This document shows, piece by piece, positions 17,301 to 25,671 of a stretch of DNA of 47,072 nt. Position 1 is the stretch's first letter; every line of letters starts with the position of its first letter. Origin of the DNA: Pseudonocardia nigra (GTDB taxonomy: Bacteria; Actinomycetota; Actinomycetes; Mycobacteriales; Pseudonocardiaceae). The DNA lies in contig NZ_JAHKRK010000041.1 in the NCBI RefSeq assembly GCF_019396355.1, positions 1 to 47,072 on the forward strand, in the 5' to 3' direction. Below the pieces are notes generated by a model. The model searched no databases and was not told the DNA's origin. It was given only the letters and a program-made list of their open reading frames with translations. The position numbers and the translations under genes are program-made.

Positions 17301-17402
17301 GGTCTCTCCTCGCGTATGAGCTCTGACGGTGCCCGGAAACCCGACGGCGGTCCAGGCCCTTCGGCCGGGTAAGAACCCATCGGGCCGACGCGAGGAGAGA
17401 CC
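17301..17402. repeat. Perfect 15-bp inverted repeat enclosing a 72-bp spacer
   Basis: GGTCTCTCCTCGCGT at 17301-17315 is exactly repeated in inverse orientation at 17388-17402. The spacer contains smaller GC-rich hairpins but no recognisable gene. No target-site duplication flanks it (CGGTT on the left, CACTT on the right). It occupies most of the 331-bp gap between the DHFR-fold gene and the hydrolase at 17523. It may be a MITE-like relic, a long hairpin or a binding-site pair. The rest of that gap holds nothing I recognise beyond the GGAGG site at about 17508. Confidence 0.6.
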
Positions 17403-17522
17403 CACTTGGCTCGTCCGGCGGGCCGCTCCGCTGCCCGCCGCCGAACCGGCTCCCACGGGAAAACGATGAATTCGCGCCCCGGCCGGCGTCTACATCTGAA
17501 GGCTGCGGAGGAAGGGGAGCCC

Positions 17523-18509
17523 ATGACCGAGTACGTGGACACCGAGGACGGCGTCCGGATCGCGTACGACCGGGAGGGCAGCGGGCGGCCGCTGATCCTG
17601 ATCGGGGGCGCCGGGCAGTTCCGCGCGGTCGACCAGCCCACCCGGACGCTGACGACCGAGCTGGCCACCCGCGGCTTCCACGTGGTGCACTACGACCGCC
17701 CGGGCCGCGGGGACAGCGGCGGCGAGCCGCCGTTCACGCTCGCCCGGGAGGTCGCGGCGCTGCGCGCACTGGTCGCGATGCTGGGTGGACGCGCATCGCT
17801 GTACGGCAGCTCGTCGGGAGGTGCGATCGCGCTCGCCGCGGCGGCCGAGATCCCCGGCATCGAACACCTCGTGCTCTGGGAGGTGCCGCTGGGCGAGGAG
17901 GAGGGCTCGGACGGCCGCGAGTTCCTCTCCGAGATCACCGAGCGGGTCCGGTCGGGGGACCGGGAGAGCACCCTCCGCCGGTTCATGGACGGGATGCCGC
18001 CCGAGTGGTTCGACGGCATGCGGAACGGACCGGACTGGCCGCTGTTCGAGCGGATGGCCCCGAGCGTGCAGGCCGACGCCGAGGCCCTGGCCTGGACGCA
18101 GTCGGCGCCGCGCCGGCAGCTGTGGGCAGGAGTGACGGCCCCGACCGTGGTGCTCGTGGGAACGACGGCGTTCCCGTTCTTCTCCGACGCCGCCGACGCG
18201 ATCGTCGCGTCCCTCCCCACCGCCGAGCGGGCGGAGCTCACGGGTAGCGACCACGGCTGGCAGCCGGTCGACCTCGCCGAGGCGGTTGCCGCGCATCTGG
18301 ACGGGGGGGCTGAGCGTCGTCAGTCCGTGCGCCTGTCCGGGTCGTGCCGCAGGCGGCGCACGGCGGGTGAGAGGAGCGCCGCGAGCGTCAGCGCGGCGAA
18401 CAGCACGCCACCCCACATCGCCACGGTCCGGTCGCCGAGGGCGGCGGCGATCGGGACGATGGCCAGCTGGCCGAGGGGGACGGCGGCGAAGGACCCCAGC
18501 TCGTCGTAG
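17523..18509 (+). CDS. Alpha/beta hydrolase, probably over-extended at the C-terminus
   Basis: An alpha/beta hydrolase of about 263 residues of recognisable family sequence. It begins with DGVRIAYDREGSG, then PLILIGGAGQF, HYDRPGRGDSGG, the elbow LYGSSSGGAIAL, and the terminal SDHGWQPVDLAEAVAAHLDGG containing the catalytic His. The ATG at 17523 follows GGAGGAAGGGGAG. After LDGG the frame runs on for 65 basic residues antisense to the MFS transporter. A run of seven G at 18303-18309 sits exactly at the switch; with eight G the frame would stop at TGA 18311-18313. The real gene therefore probably ends at about 18313. Confidence 0.85.
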   Translation: MTEYVDTEDGVRIAYDREGSGRPLILIGGAGQFRAVDQPTRTLTTELATRGFHVVHYDRPGRGDSGGEPPFTLAREVAALRALVAMLGGRASLYGSSSGGAIALAAAAEIPGIEHLVLWEVPLGEEEGSDGREFLSEITERVRSGDRESTLRRFMDGMPPEWFDGMRNGPDWPLFERMAPSVQADAEALAWTQSAPRRQLWAGVTAPTVVLVGTTAFPFFSDAADAIVASLPTAERAELTGSDHGWQPVDLAEAVAAHLDGGAERRQSVRLSGSCRRRRTAGERSAASVSAANSTPPHIATVRSPRAAAIGTMASWPRGTAAKDPSSS

Positions 18510-19569
18510 GAGGCCACACGGGACAGTGATCTGCGGGGCACGTGCTCCTGGAGCGAGGTCTCCCAGGCGATGGCCATCACGGAGGAACCCAGCCCGGCCA
18601 CGAACGCGGCCGCGACGAGCCAGGCCGCGGGGACGTCGAGCCCGAGGACGACCATCGGGAGGGCGAGGAGGGCCGCGCACAGCTGACCGAACCGCAGCAG
18701 GTGGCGCACGACGAGCCGGTACATGACGACGGCCATCAGCAACAGCCCGACCGCCCGGGCGCTCAGGACGACACCCCAGGCCGTCTCGCCGATCGTGTCG
18801 CGGGCGATCGCCGGACCGAGCACCAGCCAGACGCCGGCGAGGACGAAGTTGGCTCCGGCGAAGGCGGCCGTGACGGCGACGACCCACGGGAGCGACCGGA
18901 TCGCCCCAGCCGTCGCGCAGGTCGCGGAGCAGTCCGGTGCGCCCGCCGACCACCTGCGACGGCAGCCGGAGCCGGGCGATGCAGGCGGCGGCCACGGCGA
19001 ACGTCGCGGCGTGCATCGCCATCACCCAGCCGCCACCCGCGGTGGCCACGACGATGCCGGCGACGGTCGGCCCCAGCACGCGGGTGGCACTGCGGGTGGT
19101 GGCGAGCACGGAGTTGGCCTGCTTCAGGGCGGGCCGCGCGACCAGCTGCGGGACGATCCCGCGCAGCGCCGGCCGGGTGAAGGCCGTGAGCGCGCCGCCC
19201 AGCGCCTCCAGCACGACGACCGCGCCGAGGTGGTAGTTGCCCGGAGATGATCAGGACGGCGACGACGGCCTGGGTGGCGGCCGCCCCGAGGTTGGCCACG
19301 ACGAGCACCGTGCTGCGCGAGGCGCGGTCGGCGACGGCCCCTCCGACCAGGAGGAACGCCAGCAACGGGATGCTGTTCGCGGCGAGCACGATCGCGAGGT
19401 CGCCGGTGCTTCCGGAGGCGTCCAGCACGGCGAAGGCCAGCGCGACCGGGGCCATCGCACTCCCGGACAACGACACCAGCTGGCCGGCGAAGAACCAGCG
19501 GAAGGCCGTCTCGTGCCACGGGTTCCGCGCGGGATCGCGGGCGGCACCGGCCCGGGGGAGGACGCCCAC
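18320..19569 (-). pseudogene. MFS transporter, twice frameshifted
   Basis: A major facilitator superfamily exporter spread over three frames. N-terminal part: FRWFFAGQLVSLSGSAMAPV, AFLLVGGAVADR, VLIISGQL. Middle part: LEALGGALTAFTRPAL, PTVAGIVVATAGGGWV. C-terminal part: SLPWVVAVTAAFAGANFVL, VWLVLGPAIA, and EHVPRRSLSRVASYDELGSF. The DUF894/MFS_3 signature (TRPALRGIVPQL, then PRRSLSRV) suggests an EntS-like or drug efflux carrier. The frame changes near 19238-19245 at a CCC triplet and at 18904-18907 in a C4 run, each explained by one base. Either the gene is disrupted or both are indel errors. The GTG at 19569 is the likely start. Confidence 0.8.
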
Positions 19570-19620
19570 GGGTCCACCCTGCACCACGGCGCAAGTCCCG
19601 GAGAGCCCGGGCCCCCGCAC

Positions 19621-21606
19621 CTACACGCGCCGCACCACGTGCAGCAGGTACTCCTTGCGGTCCAGCGGGTTGTGGTCCGTCCGGGGCCGCTCGGGCACGG
19701 CTCCGTGCACGGGCGCGTAGTGGTCGAACGCCAATTCCAGGACCCCCTCACCGCGGGTCAGCCCGGGCAGCCGCTGCTCCACCCCGTGCACCTGCGCCGC
19801 CGGCACCGCCCCCTCCAGCACGTAGGAGGCGCCCGAGGTGGTCGTGGTCCGGGGAACGGCCCGCAGCCTGGCCAGCACCGGCAGGGTCGCCCCGAACGCG
19901 TCCGCCGGAACCTCGAGGCGGAACCGGTGCATCGGCTCGTGCACCTGCGTCCCGGCCCGCCGCAGCGCGGACATCAGCACCAGCGGGGTCAGGTTGCGGA
20001 AGTCGCCCGCCGTGCTCGACATGCTCTTGTCGAACACGGCGTGTGCGTGGCTCTGCCGCGCCGCGTACCCGGAGTGGGTCATGGTCACGGTGCAGTCCAC
20101 GACCTGCCAGCCGTGCAGGCCCTCCCGGAGCGTCTCGTGCACCGTCTCCTCGACCGCCCGGACGAACGCGAACGGCATCGAGCCCAGCTCGACCTCCAGC
20201 CGGAAGTCCACGCCGCTGCCGACGGGGGCGGGGTCGACCCGGAGCCCGACGGTCGCCAGGAACGGGTTGGGGTCGGCGTGGATGATCTCGACGGCGGCGC
20301 CGCTGCCGGTCGGGCGTTCGATGCAGATCGTCATCGTCTCCCGGAACGCGACGTCGACGCCGAACTCGTCGGCGAGCGTCGCCTGGATGACCTCCTTCTA
20401 CACCTCGCCGTAGAGCGAGACGTGCATCTCCTGCCGGACGTCGTCCTGGCGCACGTCGATGAGCGGGTCCTGCTCGGCGAGCTGGGCGAGCGCGGCGTGC
20501 AGCAGTCCCTTCTCGGCGGGCCGCACGGGCACGACGGCGGTCTCGAGGGTCGGCGGGGCGAAGACCTGCTGGTGCGCGCCCGCCGGCGGACGGCCGATCG
20601 CGTCGCCGACGCGGACGTCGCCCAGACCCCGCAGCGTGCCGATGCGGCCGGCCTCGAGAGCGTCCGCCGGGACGGCGCCGCCACGGTCGAACACGCTGAC
20701 GGCGGTGACCTTGGCGGCACCGCCGGGCCCGAACTCCAGCTGGTCCCAAGGGCGGACCGTGCCGGCGAACAGGCGCACGTAGGCGATCTTCTCCCCGGCC
20801 GGACCGCGGTCGACCTTGAAGACGCTGCCCGACACCGGCCCGTCCGCGTCGCCGTGCGATGCGGGCAGGAGCTCGGCGATGCCGGCGACCAGGTCGGACA
20901 CGCCCGCTCCGGTCATCGCCGAGCCGAAGAACACCGGGTGGACGAGTGTCCGTGCGGTCTGGGCGGCGAGCTCCCGCCGCAGCCGGGCGTAGGGGAGAGC
21001 GGCCTCGTCCTCGACGTACGCGGCGAGCAGCGCGTCGTCGTGCTCGGCGAGCAGGCCCGCCAGCCGGGTGGCGAATCCGGCGTCGCTCCCGTCGTGGGCG
21101 ACGACCGCGGCGCCGGGCGTGCCCGTTCCGACCGGCGTCCCCATGGCGACGGCCGCGGGCGTCAGCTTCGCCGCGATGTCCCGAAGCAGGTCGTCCGCCC
21201 GTGCGCCGCGACGGTCGATCTTGTTGACGAACAGCAGGGTGGGGATGCCGAGGCGCTGCAGGGTCCGCATCAGCACGCGGGTCTGCGCCTGCACCCCCTC
21301 GACGGCGGACACCACCAGCACGACGCCGTCGAGAACACCGAGCACGCGTTCCACCTCGGCGATGAAGTCCGGGTGGCCGGGGGTGTCGATCAGGTTGACG
21401 GTGAGGTCGCCGACGACGAACGACACGACCGCCGACTTGATGGTGATACCGCGACGGAGTTCGAGGGCGAGGGAGTCGGTCTGCGTACTGCCGTGGTCGA
21501 CGCTGCCGATCTCGTCGATGACCCCGGCGGCGTGGAGCAGCCGCTCCGTCAGGCTGGTCTTACCGGCGTCGACATGGGCGAGGATTCCGAGGTTCAGGGT
21601 GCGCAC
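19621..21606 (-). pseudogene. Tet(M)/Otr(A)-type ribosomal protection protein with an internal TAG
   Basis: An EF-G-like GTPase of the tetracycline ribosomal protection family, 661 codons. Such proteins release tetracycline from the ribosome. The G domain is complete: AHVDAGKTSLTERLL, RGITIKSA, DTPGHPDF and FVNKIDRRG. Domains III-V follow, ending DRKEYLLHVVRRV as in Otr(A)-like proteins. A TAG at 20398-20400 interrupts LYGEV-stop-KEVIQATLADE in the same frame, where the family has Gln; one C-to-T change (CAG to TAG) explains it. As read, only the first 402 residues would be made, without most of the ribosome-binding domains. The GTG at 21606 is the start by homology. A 36-codon frame with its own ribosome binding site overlaps it upstream. 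Confidence 0.85.
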
Positions 21607-21670
21607 GCGGCGTCATGTCCTTCAGACCGGGGGATGAGTCCATCTGGGCGAACACGAACGCCTTTCGCAT
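21560..21670 (-). CDS. Possible 36-codon leader peptide overlapping the Tet-like start
   Basis: An ATG at 21670 preceded by GAGAGGAG opens a frame MRKAFVFAQMDSSPGLKDM that continues into an Arg/Pro-rich tail and ends at TAA (21560-21562), 44 bases inside the resistance gene. Its ribosome binding site is better than that of the GTG at 21606. Some ribosomal protection tet genes are preceded by leader peptides used for attenuation. I recognise no known leader sequence here, so the role is inference. Confidence 0.35.
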   Translation of the reverse strand: MRKAFVFAQMDSSPGLKDMTPRAHPEPRNPRPCRRR

Positions 21671-21812
21671 GTCCTGCTCCTCTCGTGGGTCGTCGCACGG
21701 AGCACCCCAGCAGACGGGCGCCCCGTGGGGCAACGGATTTGGCGGGCCGGCGGGTCAGGGCCGGACGCCGGCGACGACCGGGACGAGCGCCGGCCCCTGA
21801 GGTACGCCCTGC

Positions 21813-23846
21813 TCAGCTGCCGTCGACCGTCAGGACGAGCTCGCCGTCCGCCAGGTCGACGGCGACCCGCTGCCCGGAACGCAGCTCGCCCGCGATGATC
21901 ATTCGGGACAACCTGCGTTCCACCTCGCGGCCGATGGTGCGCCGCAGCGGCCGGGCGCCGAGCTCGGGCTGGTGACCGCGGTCGGCGAGCCAGTCGACGG
22001 CCGCCTCGGCGACGTGCAGCACGATGCCCTGCGCGGCCAACCGCTCCGTGGTCTGGGCGAGGAGCATCGCCGTGATCCGGTGCAGCTCCGCGCGGCCGAG
22101 GGCGTGGAACAGCACGACGTCGTCGATGCGGTTGACGAACTCGGGCCGCAGGTGCGCCCGCACGGCGGTGAGCAGCGGGTCGCGGACCTCGTCGACGGGT
22201 CGTCCCGCCGCAGCCGCGGCGAGCAACCGGTCGGCGCCGAGGTTGCTCGTCATAATCACGACCGTGTGCGTGAAGTCGACGGTGCGGCCGTGCGCGTCGG
22301 TGAGCCGGCCGGCGTCGAGCACCTGCAGCAGCATCGCGGTGACGTCGGGGTGCGCCTTCTCGATCTCGTCGAGCAGCAGCACGGAGTACGGGGTGCGCCG
22401 CACCGCTTCGGTGAGCTGACCGGCGTCCTCGTAGCCGACGTGTCCTGGCGGTGCACCGACCAGCCGCAACGCGCTGCCGCGGTCGGCGTACTCGCTCATG
22501 TCGAAGCGCAGCAGCGCGTGTGTGCTGCCGAAGAGTGCCTCGGCCAGCGCCCTGGCCAGCTCGGTCTTGCCCACCCCCGTCGGCCCGAGGAACAGGAACG
22601 AGCCGACCGGCCGATCCGGGTGCGCGAGGCCTGCCCGGCCTGCCCGCACCGCGTCGGCGACGGCCTCCACCGCGTCGTCCTGCCCGACGACGCGGCGGTG
22701 CAGCAGCTCCTCCAGGTCGAGCAGCTGGTGCCGTTCGGTCGCGGTCAGGCGCGCGACCGGGATGCCGGTGCTCAGCGCCACCACCGCGGCCACATCGTCC
22801 GCGGTGACCTGCACGCTCCGGGCCGGCCCTGTGACCTCTGCCTCGGTTGCCTCGAGCTCCCTGGTCAGGAGAAGGGCGCGCTCGTAGTCCTCGGCATCGA
22901 CGGCGACATCGCGGGCACGCCGCAGCTGCGCGATCCGCTCCTCGTCCAGGGACCCGGTGTCCGCGCGCGCGACCCGGATCCGGGTCCTGGCGGCGGCCCG
23001 GTCGACGAGGTCGATGGCCTTGTCGGGGAGGAACCGGTCGGTCACGTAGCGGTCGGCCAGTTCGGCGGCCGCGACCAGCGCGTCCTCGGAGATCCGTACC
23101 TGGTGGTGTCCCTCGTAGCGCGGTCGAAGCCCGCGCAGGATCGCGATCGTGCCCTCGACGGTCGGCTCGGCGATGCGGACCGGCGCGAGGCGGCGCTCCA
23201 GGGCCGGGTCCTTCTCGATGTGTTGGCGGTACTCACCGACCGTGGTGGCACCGATGAGCTGCAGGTCGCCGCGGGCCAAGGCCGGTTTGAGCAGGGTGCC
23301 CGCATCCATCGCCCCACCCTCGGCCGCGCCGGCCCCGACGACGGCGTGCAGCTCGTCCACGAACAGCACGATCGACCGCCCGGCCGCGACGACCTCGTCG
23401 ATCACGCCGGTCAGTCGGGCCTCGAACTCGCCCCGGTACTTGGTCCCGGCGAGCATCCCTGCCAGATCGAGCGCGACCACCCGGACGTTCCGCAACGCCG
23501 CCGGCACCTCGCCGTCCGACACACGCTGCGCGATTCCTTCGACGATCGCGGTCTTGCCGACGCCGGGATCGCCGAGGAGCACGGCGTTGTTCTTGGTCCG
23601 TCGGGCCAGTACCTCGATGACCTGCTCCACCTCGGCGTCGCGGCCGATCACCGGGTCGAGCCTGCCCTGCGCGGCGGCCGCGGTGAGGTCCCGGCCGAAG
23701 CGGTCCAGTCGCGGGGTGCGGGTCGGGCCCGTGCCGGGAGCGGGGGCCGGCCGTGACATGGCCGAGCCGAGCGTCGTCTCCAGGTTGCCGATCAACCGTT
23801 CGAACAGGTCGTCGAACGGTCCGGAACCAGGTCGGTCCTCGGGCAC
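21813..23846 (-). CDS. Clp/Hsp100 AAA+ ATPase without an N-domain
   Basis: A 677-residue protein-unfolding ATPase with two AAA+ modules. D1 has Walker [10 protein letters not shown] and Walker [13 protein letters not shown]2 has Walker [10 protein letters not shown] and Walker [14 protein letters not shown], then TSNLGA and [10 protein letters not shown]. The Clp N-domain repeat is replaced by a 60-residue linker rich in Pro and Gly. The middle domain is short as in ClpC ([14 protein letters not shown]...[13 protein letters not shown]). The loop after TSNLGA lacks an obvious VGF/IGF ClpP-binding tripeptide, so it may work without ClpP. The GTG at 23846 is backed by GGAGG six bases upstream. 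It is preceded by a four-site palindromic operator array. Confidence 0.88.
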   Translation of the reverse strand: MPEDRPGSGPFDDLFERLIGNLETTLGSAMSRPAPAPGTGPTRTPRLDRFGRDLTAAAAQGRLDPVIGRDAEVEQVIEVLARRTKNNAVLLGDPGVGKTAIVEGIAQRVSDGEVPAALRNVRVVALDLAGMLAGTKYRGEFEARLTGVIDEVVAAGRSIVLFVDELHAVVGAGAAEGGAMDAGTLLKPALARGDLQLIGATTVGEYRQHIEKDPALERRLAPVRIAEPTVEGTIAILRGLRPRYEGHHQVRISEDALVAAAELADRYVTDRFLPDKAIDLVDRAAARTRIRVARADTGSLDEERIAQLRRARDVAVDAEDYERALLLTRELEATEAEVTGPARSVQVTADDVAAVVALSTGIPVARLTATERHQLLDLEELLHRRVVGQDDAVEAVADAVRAGRAGLAHPDRPVGSFLFLGPTGVGKTELARALAEALFGSTHALLRFDMSEYADRGSALRLVGAPPGHVGYEDAGQLTEAVRRTPYSVLLLDEIEKAHPDVTAMLLQVLDAGRLTDAHGRTVDFTHTVVIMTSNLGADRLLAAAAAGRPVDEVRDPLLTAVRAHLRPEFVNRIDDVVLFHALGRAELHRITAMLLAQTTERLAAQGIVLHVAEAAVDWLADRGHQPELGARPLRRTIGREVERRLSRMIIAGELRSGQRVAVDLADGELVLTVDGS

Positions 23847-23936
23847 GTCCACCTCCGATGTCGCCCCCCATGGTCCTCCGTTCCGCGGGTTCCTGCGGCG
23901 CGGCGCTCGGGCCGCCGGCCGACGCCAAGCCGCACG

Positions 23937-24002
23937 GCACACACCGAGAAGAGTCCGCACACACCGCTCACCATGTGTGCCGCCTATGAACGATGTGTGC
24001 GG
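23937..24002. promoter_or_regulatory. Symmetrical array of four GCACACAYSG sites upstream of the Clp-like gene
   Basis: The decamer GCACACACCG occurs at 23937-23946 and 23957-23966, and its inverse (ATGTGTGCCG, ATGTGTGCGG) at 23973-23982 and 23993-24002. Spacing within each pair is exactly 20 bp, two helical turns, and the whole array is symmetrical about 23969.5. It lies 90-155 bp upstream of the Clp-like start and reaches into the last codons of the upstream ligase. It does not match the HspR (HAIR) or ClgR boxes I know. The most likely role is a cooperative operator for the Clp-like gene. Confidence 0.6.
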
Positions 24003-25671
24003 TCCCCCCGGAAATCCTGCCTCAACCGGTACTTCTCGATCTTGTTCGTCGGGGTGCGCGGGATCTCGTCGACGACACGGATGTGCCGGGGGCGCATGAA
24101 CTTCGGCATGTGCTGCGCGCACCACCGCGACACGTCCTCGGGATCGATCGTGCGGCCGTCCTCGGGCTGGACGTACACGACGATGTCGTTCTCGTCGCCC
24201 TCGGCGCCGGACACCGCGAAGGCGGCGGCGAGCCCGACGTCGGGATGGTCGTGGAGCACGTCCTCGACCTGGGAGGAGGAGAGGTTCTCCCCGCGCACCC
24301 GGATCCGGTCAGCCGGTCCAGGAAGTAGAAGGTGCCGTCGGCCTCCTGCAGGGCGGCGTCGCCGGTGTGGAACCACAGGTCGGCGAACGCGGCGGCGGTG
24401 GCTTCGGGCTTGCCGAGGTACTCGCGGAGCACCAGCCCCGGCAGCTGCGGGCGCAGCGCGAGCTGGCCGGGGACGCCGGGCGGGCACGGCATGTCCTGCT
24501 CGTCGAGCACCGTGGCCTCGAAGAACTGCGTGGGCGTGCCCATGAAGCCCTTGCGGTCGACCTGCTCCCCGGGCAGGAACGGCAGGCCGTTGCGCAGGCA
24601 CACCTCGCGCATCTCGGCGTGCGAGCGGCCGCGGTACTGCTCGGGCGGGGTGCCCTCGCCTTCGGCCACCTCCTCGAGCATCGCCGCCAGCGGCGCGCCC
24701 GACTCGCTCTGCCCGAACCCAGCCGAGACGAAGTCGATCCCGAACCGCCGGGCGAACCGGTGGTGCCCGAGTGGGAGCGGCTGCATGTGGACGCACTTGA
24801 GCGGGTGGGCGCGGTCGTCGGGCCGTTCGGGTGCGTTGGCCAGCCACGGGATCATGACGTCGAGCAGGATCGCCGTGGTCACGTTCGTCGAGCGGACCCG
24901 GTGCCAGAAGTCGTGTGGGCTGAACCGGTTCCACATCGACACGGTCGCGCCCGCCCAGCACGCCCGCACCACGTTCGCGATGGCCCCGCCCACGTGGTAC
25001 ATCGGCAGGTCGGTGTAGACGACGTCCTCGGGCGTGAGGTACGAGCGCAGCATGAACGTGTACTGGTTCATCCAGCGGTGCGGCTGCACCACGCCCTTGG
25101 GCGGGCCGGTGGTGCCCGACGTGTAGATCACGTTGGCCACGTCATCGAACGCGAGCGGCACGTCCGGCGCCTCGGTGGGGGCCCGCAGCTCGTCGTAGCC
25201 GATCTCCGCGAACCCGTGCTCGTGGCGCGGTCCGGGATGCAGGATCACCGCCGGCGGCGCGAGCAGGTCGCCGCGGACGGCCTCGAGCGCGGGCACCAGG
25301 TCGGCGTCGACGACGACGGCGGCAGGCGCGGTGTCGTTCAGCTGGTAGGCGAGCAGCCTGCCGGTGAAGGCGAAGTTCACCGGGCAGTAGACCGCGCCCG
25401 CCTTCCAGATCCCGAACATCCACAGGGTCGTCGCGAACGGGTCGGCCGAGAACACCGAGACCCGCGTGCCGCGCGAGATGCCGTGCGCGGCGAGGTTCCC
25501 CGCGATCGCGTCGGTCGCCCGCCGGGCCTCGGCGTAGCTGAGGTCGGTGCCGTTCTCCCCGTAGTGGACGAAGACCGCGTCGGGCGTGGCCGCGGCCCAG
25601 TGGCCGAGCCGCTCCGTCGCGAGGTCGCCGTCCCGGGTGAGCACGTCGAGCAGCGCGCGCGGGTCGGTCAT
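23984..25671 (-). pseudogene. Acyl-CoA ligase (CaiC-like), one frameshift near the C-terminus
   Basis: An ANL-superfamily ligase resembling crotonobetaine/carnitine-CoA or cyclohexanecarboxylate-CoA ligases. It has IYTSGTTGPPKGVVQPHRWM, the DLPMYHVGGAI segment, FGQSESGAPLAAM and LWFHTGDAALQEADGTFYFLDRL in the first frame. It then switches to DRIRVRGENLSSSQVEDVL and the terminal [13 protein letters not shown] in another. Losing one unit of a tandem CGGT pair at 24306-24309 explains the switch exactly. If real, the C-terminal lid with the catalytic Lys (TNKIEKYR) is lost. The ATG at 25671 overlaps the carboxyltransferase stop (ATGA) and has GGAGG upstream. It is the last gene of the opp-carboxylase operon and probably activates the imported acid. 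Confidence 0.85.

Noticed and set aside
4480..20400. TAG reassigned to an amino acid, because two conserved genes contain in-frame TAG
   Set aside because: TAG is used as the normal terminator of intact genes here (for example the TetR at 34328-34330, the kinase at 44138-44140), and no suppressor tRNA is visible.
19237..21975. Long plus-strand open frame opposite the Tet-like gene
   Set aside because: It is low-complexity Arg/Gly/Pro-rich sequence antisense to a clear GTPase; GC-rich third positions open such frames.
23957..23982. Intrinsic terminator for the ligase gene
   Set aside because: A 7-bp stem can form, but there is no T-run and the exact four-copy symmetry with 20-bp spacing fits an operator better.
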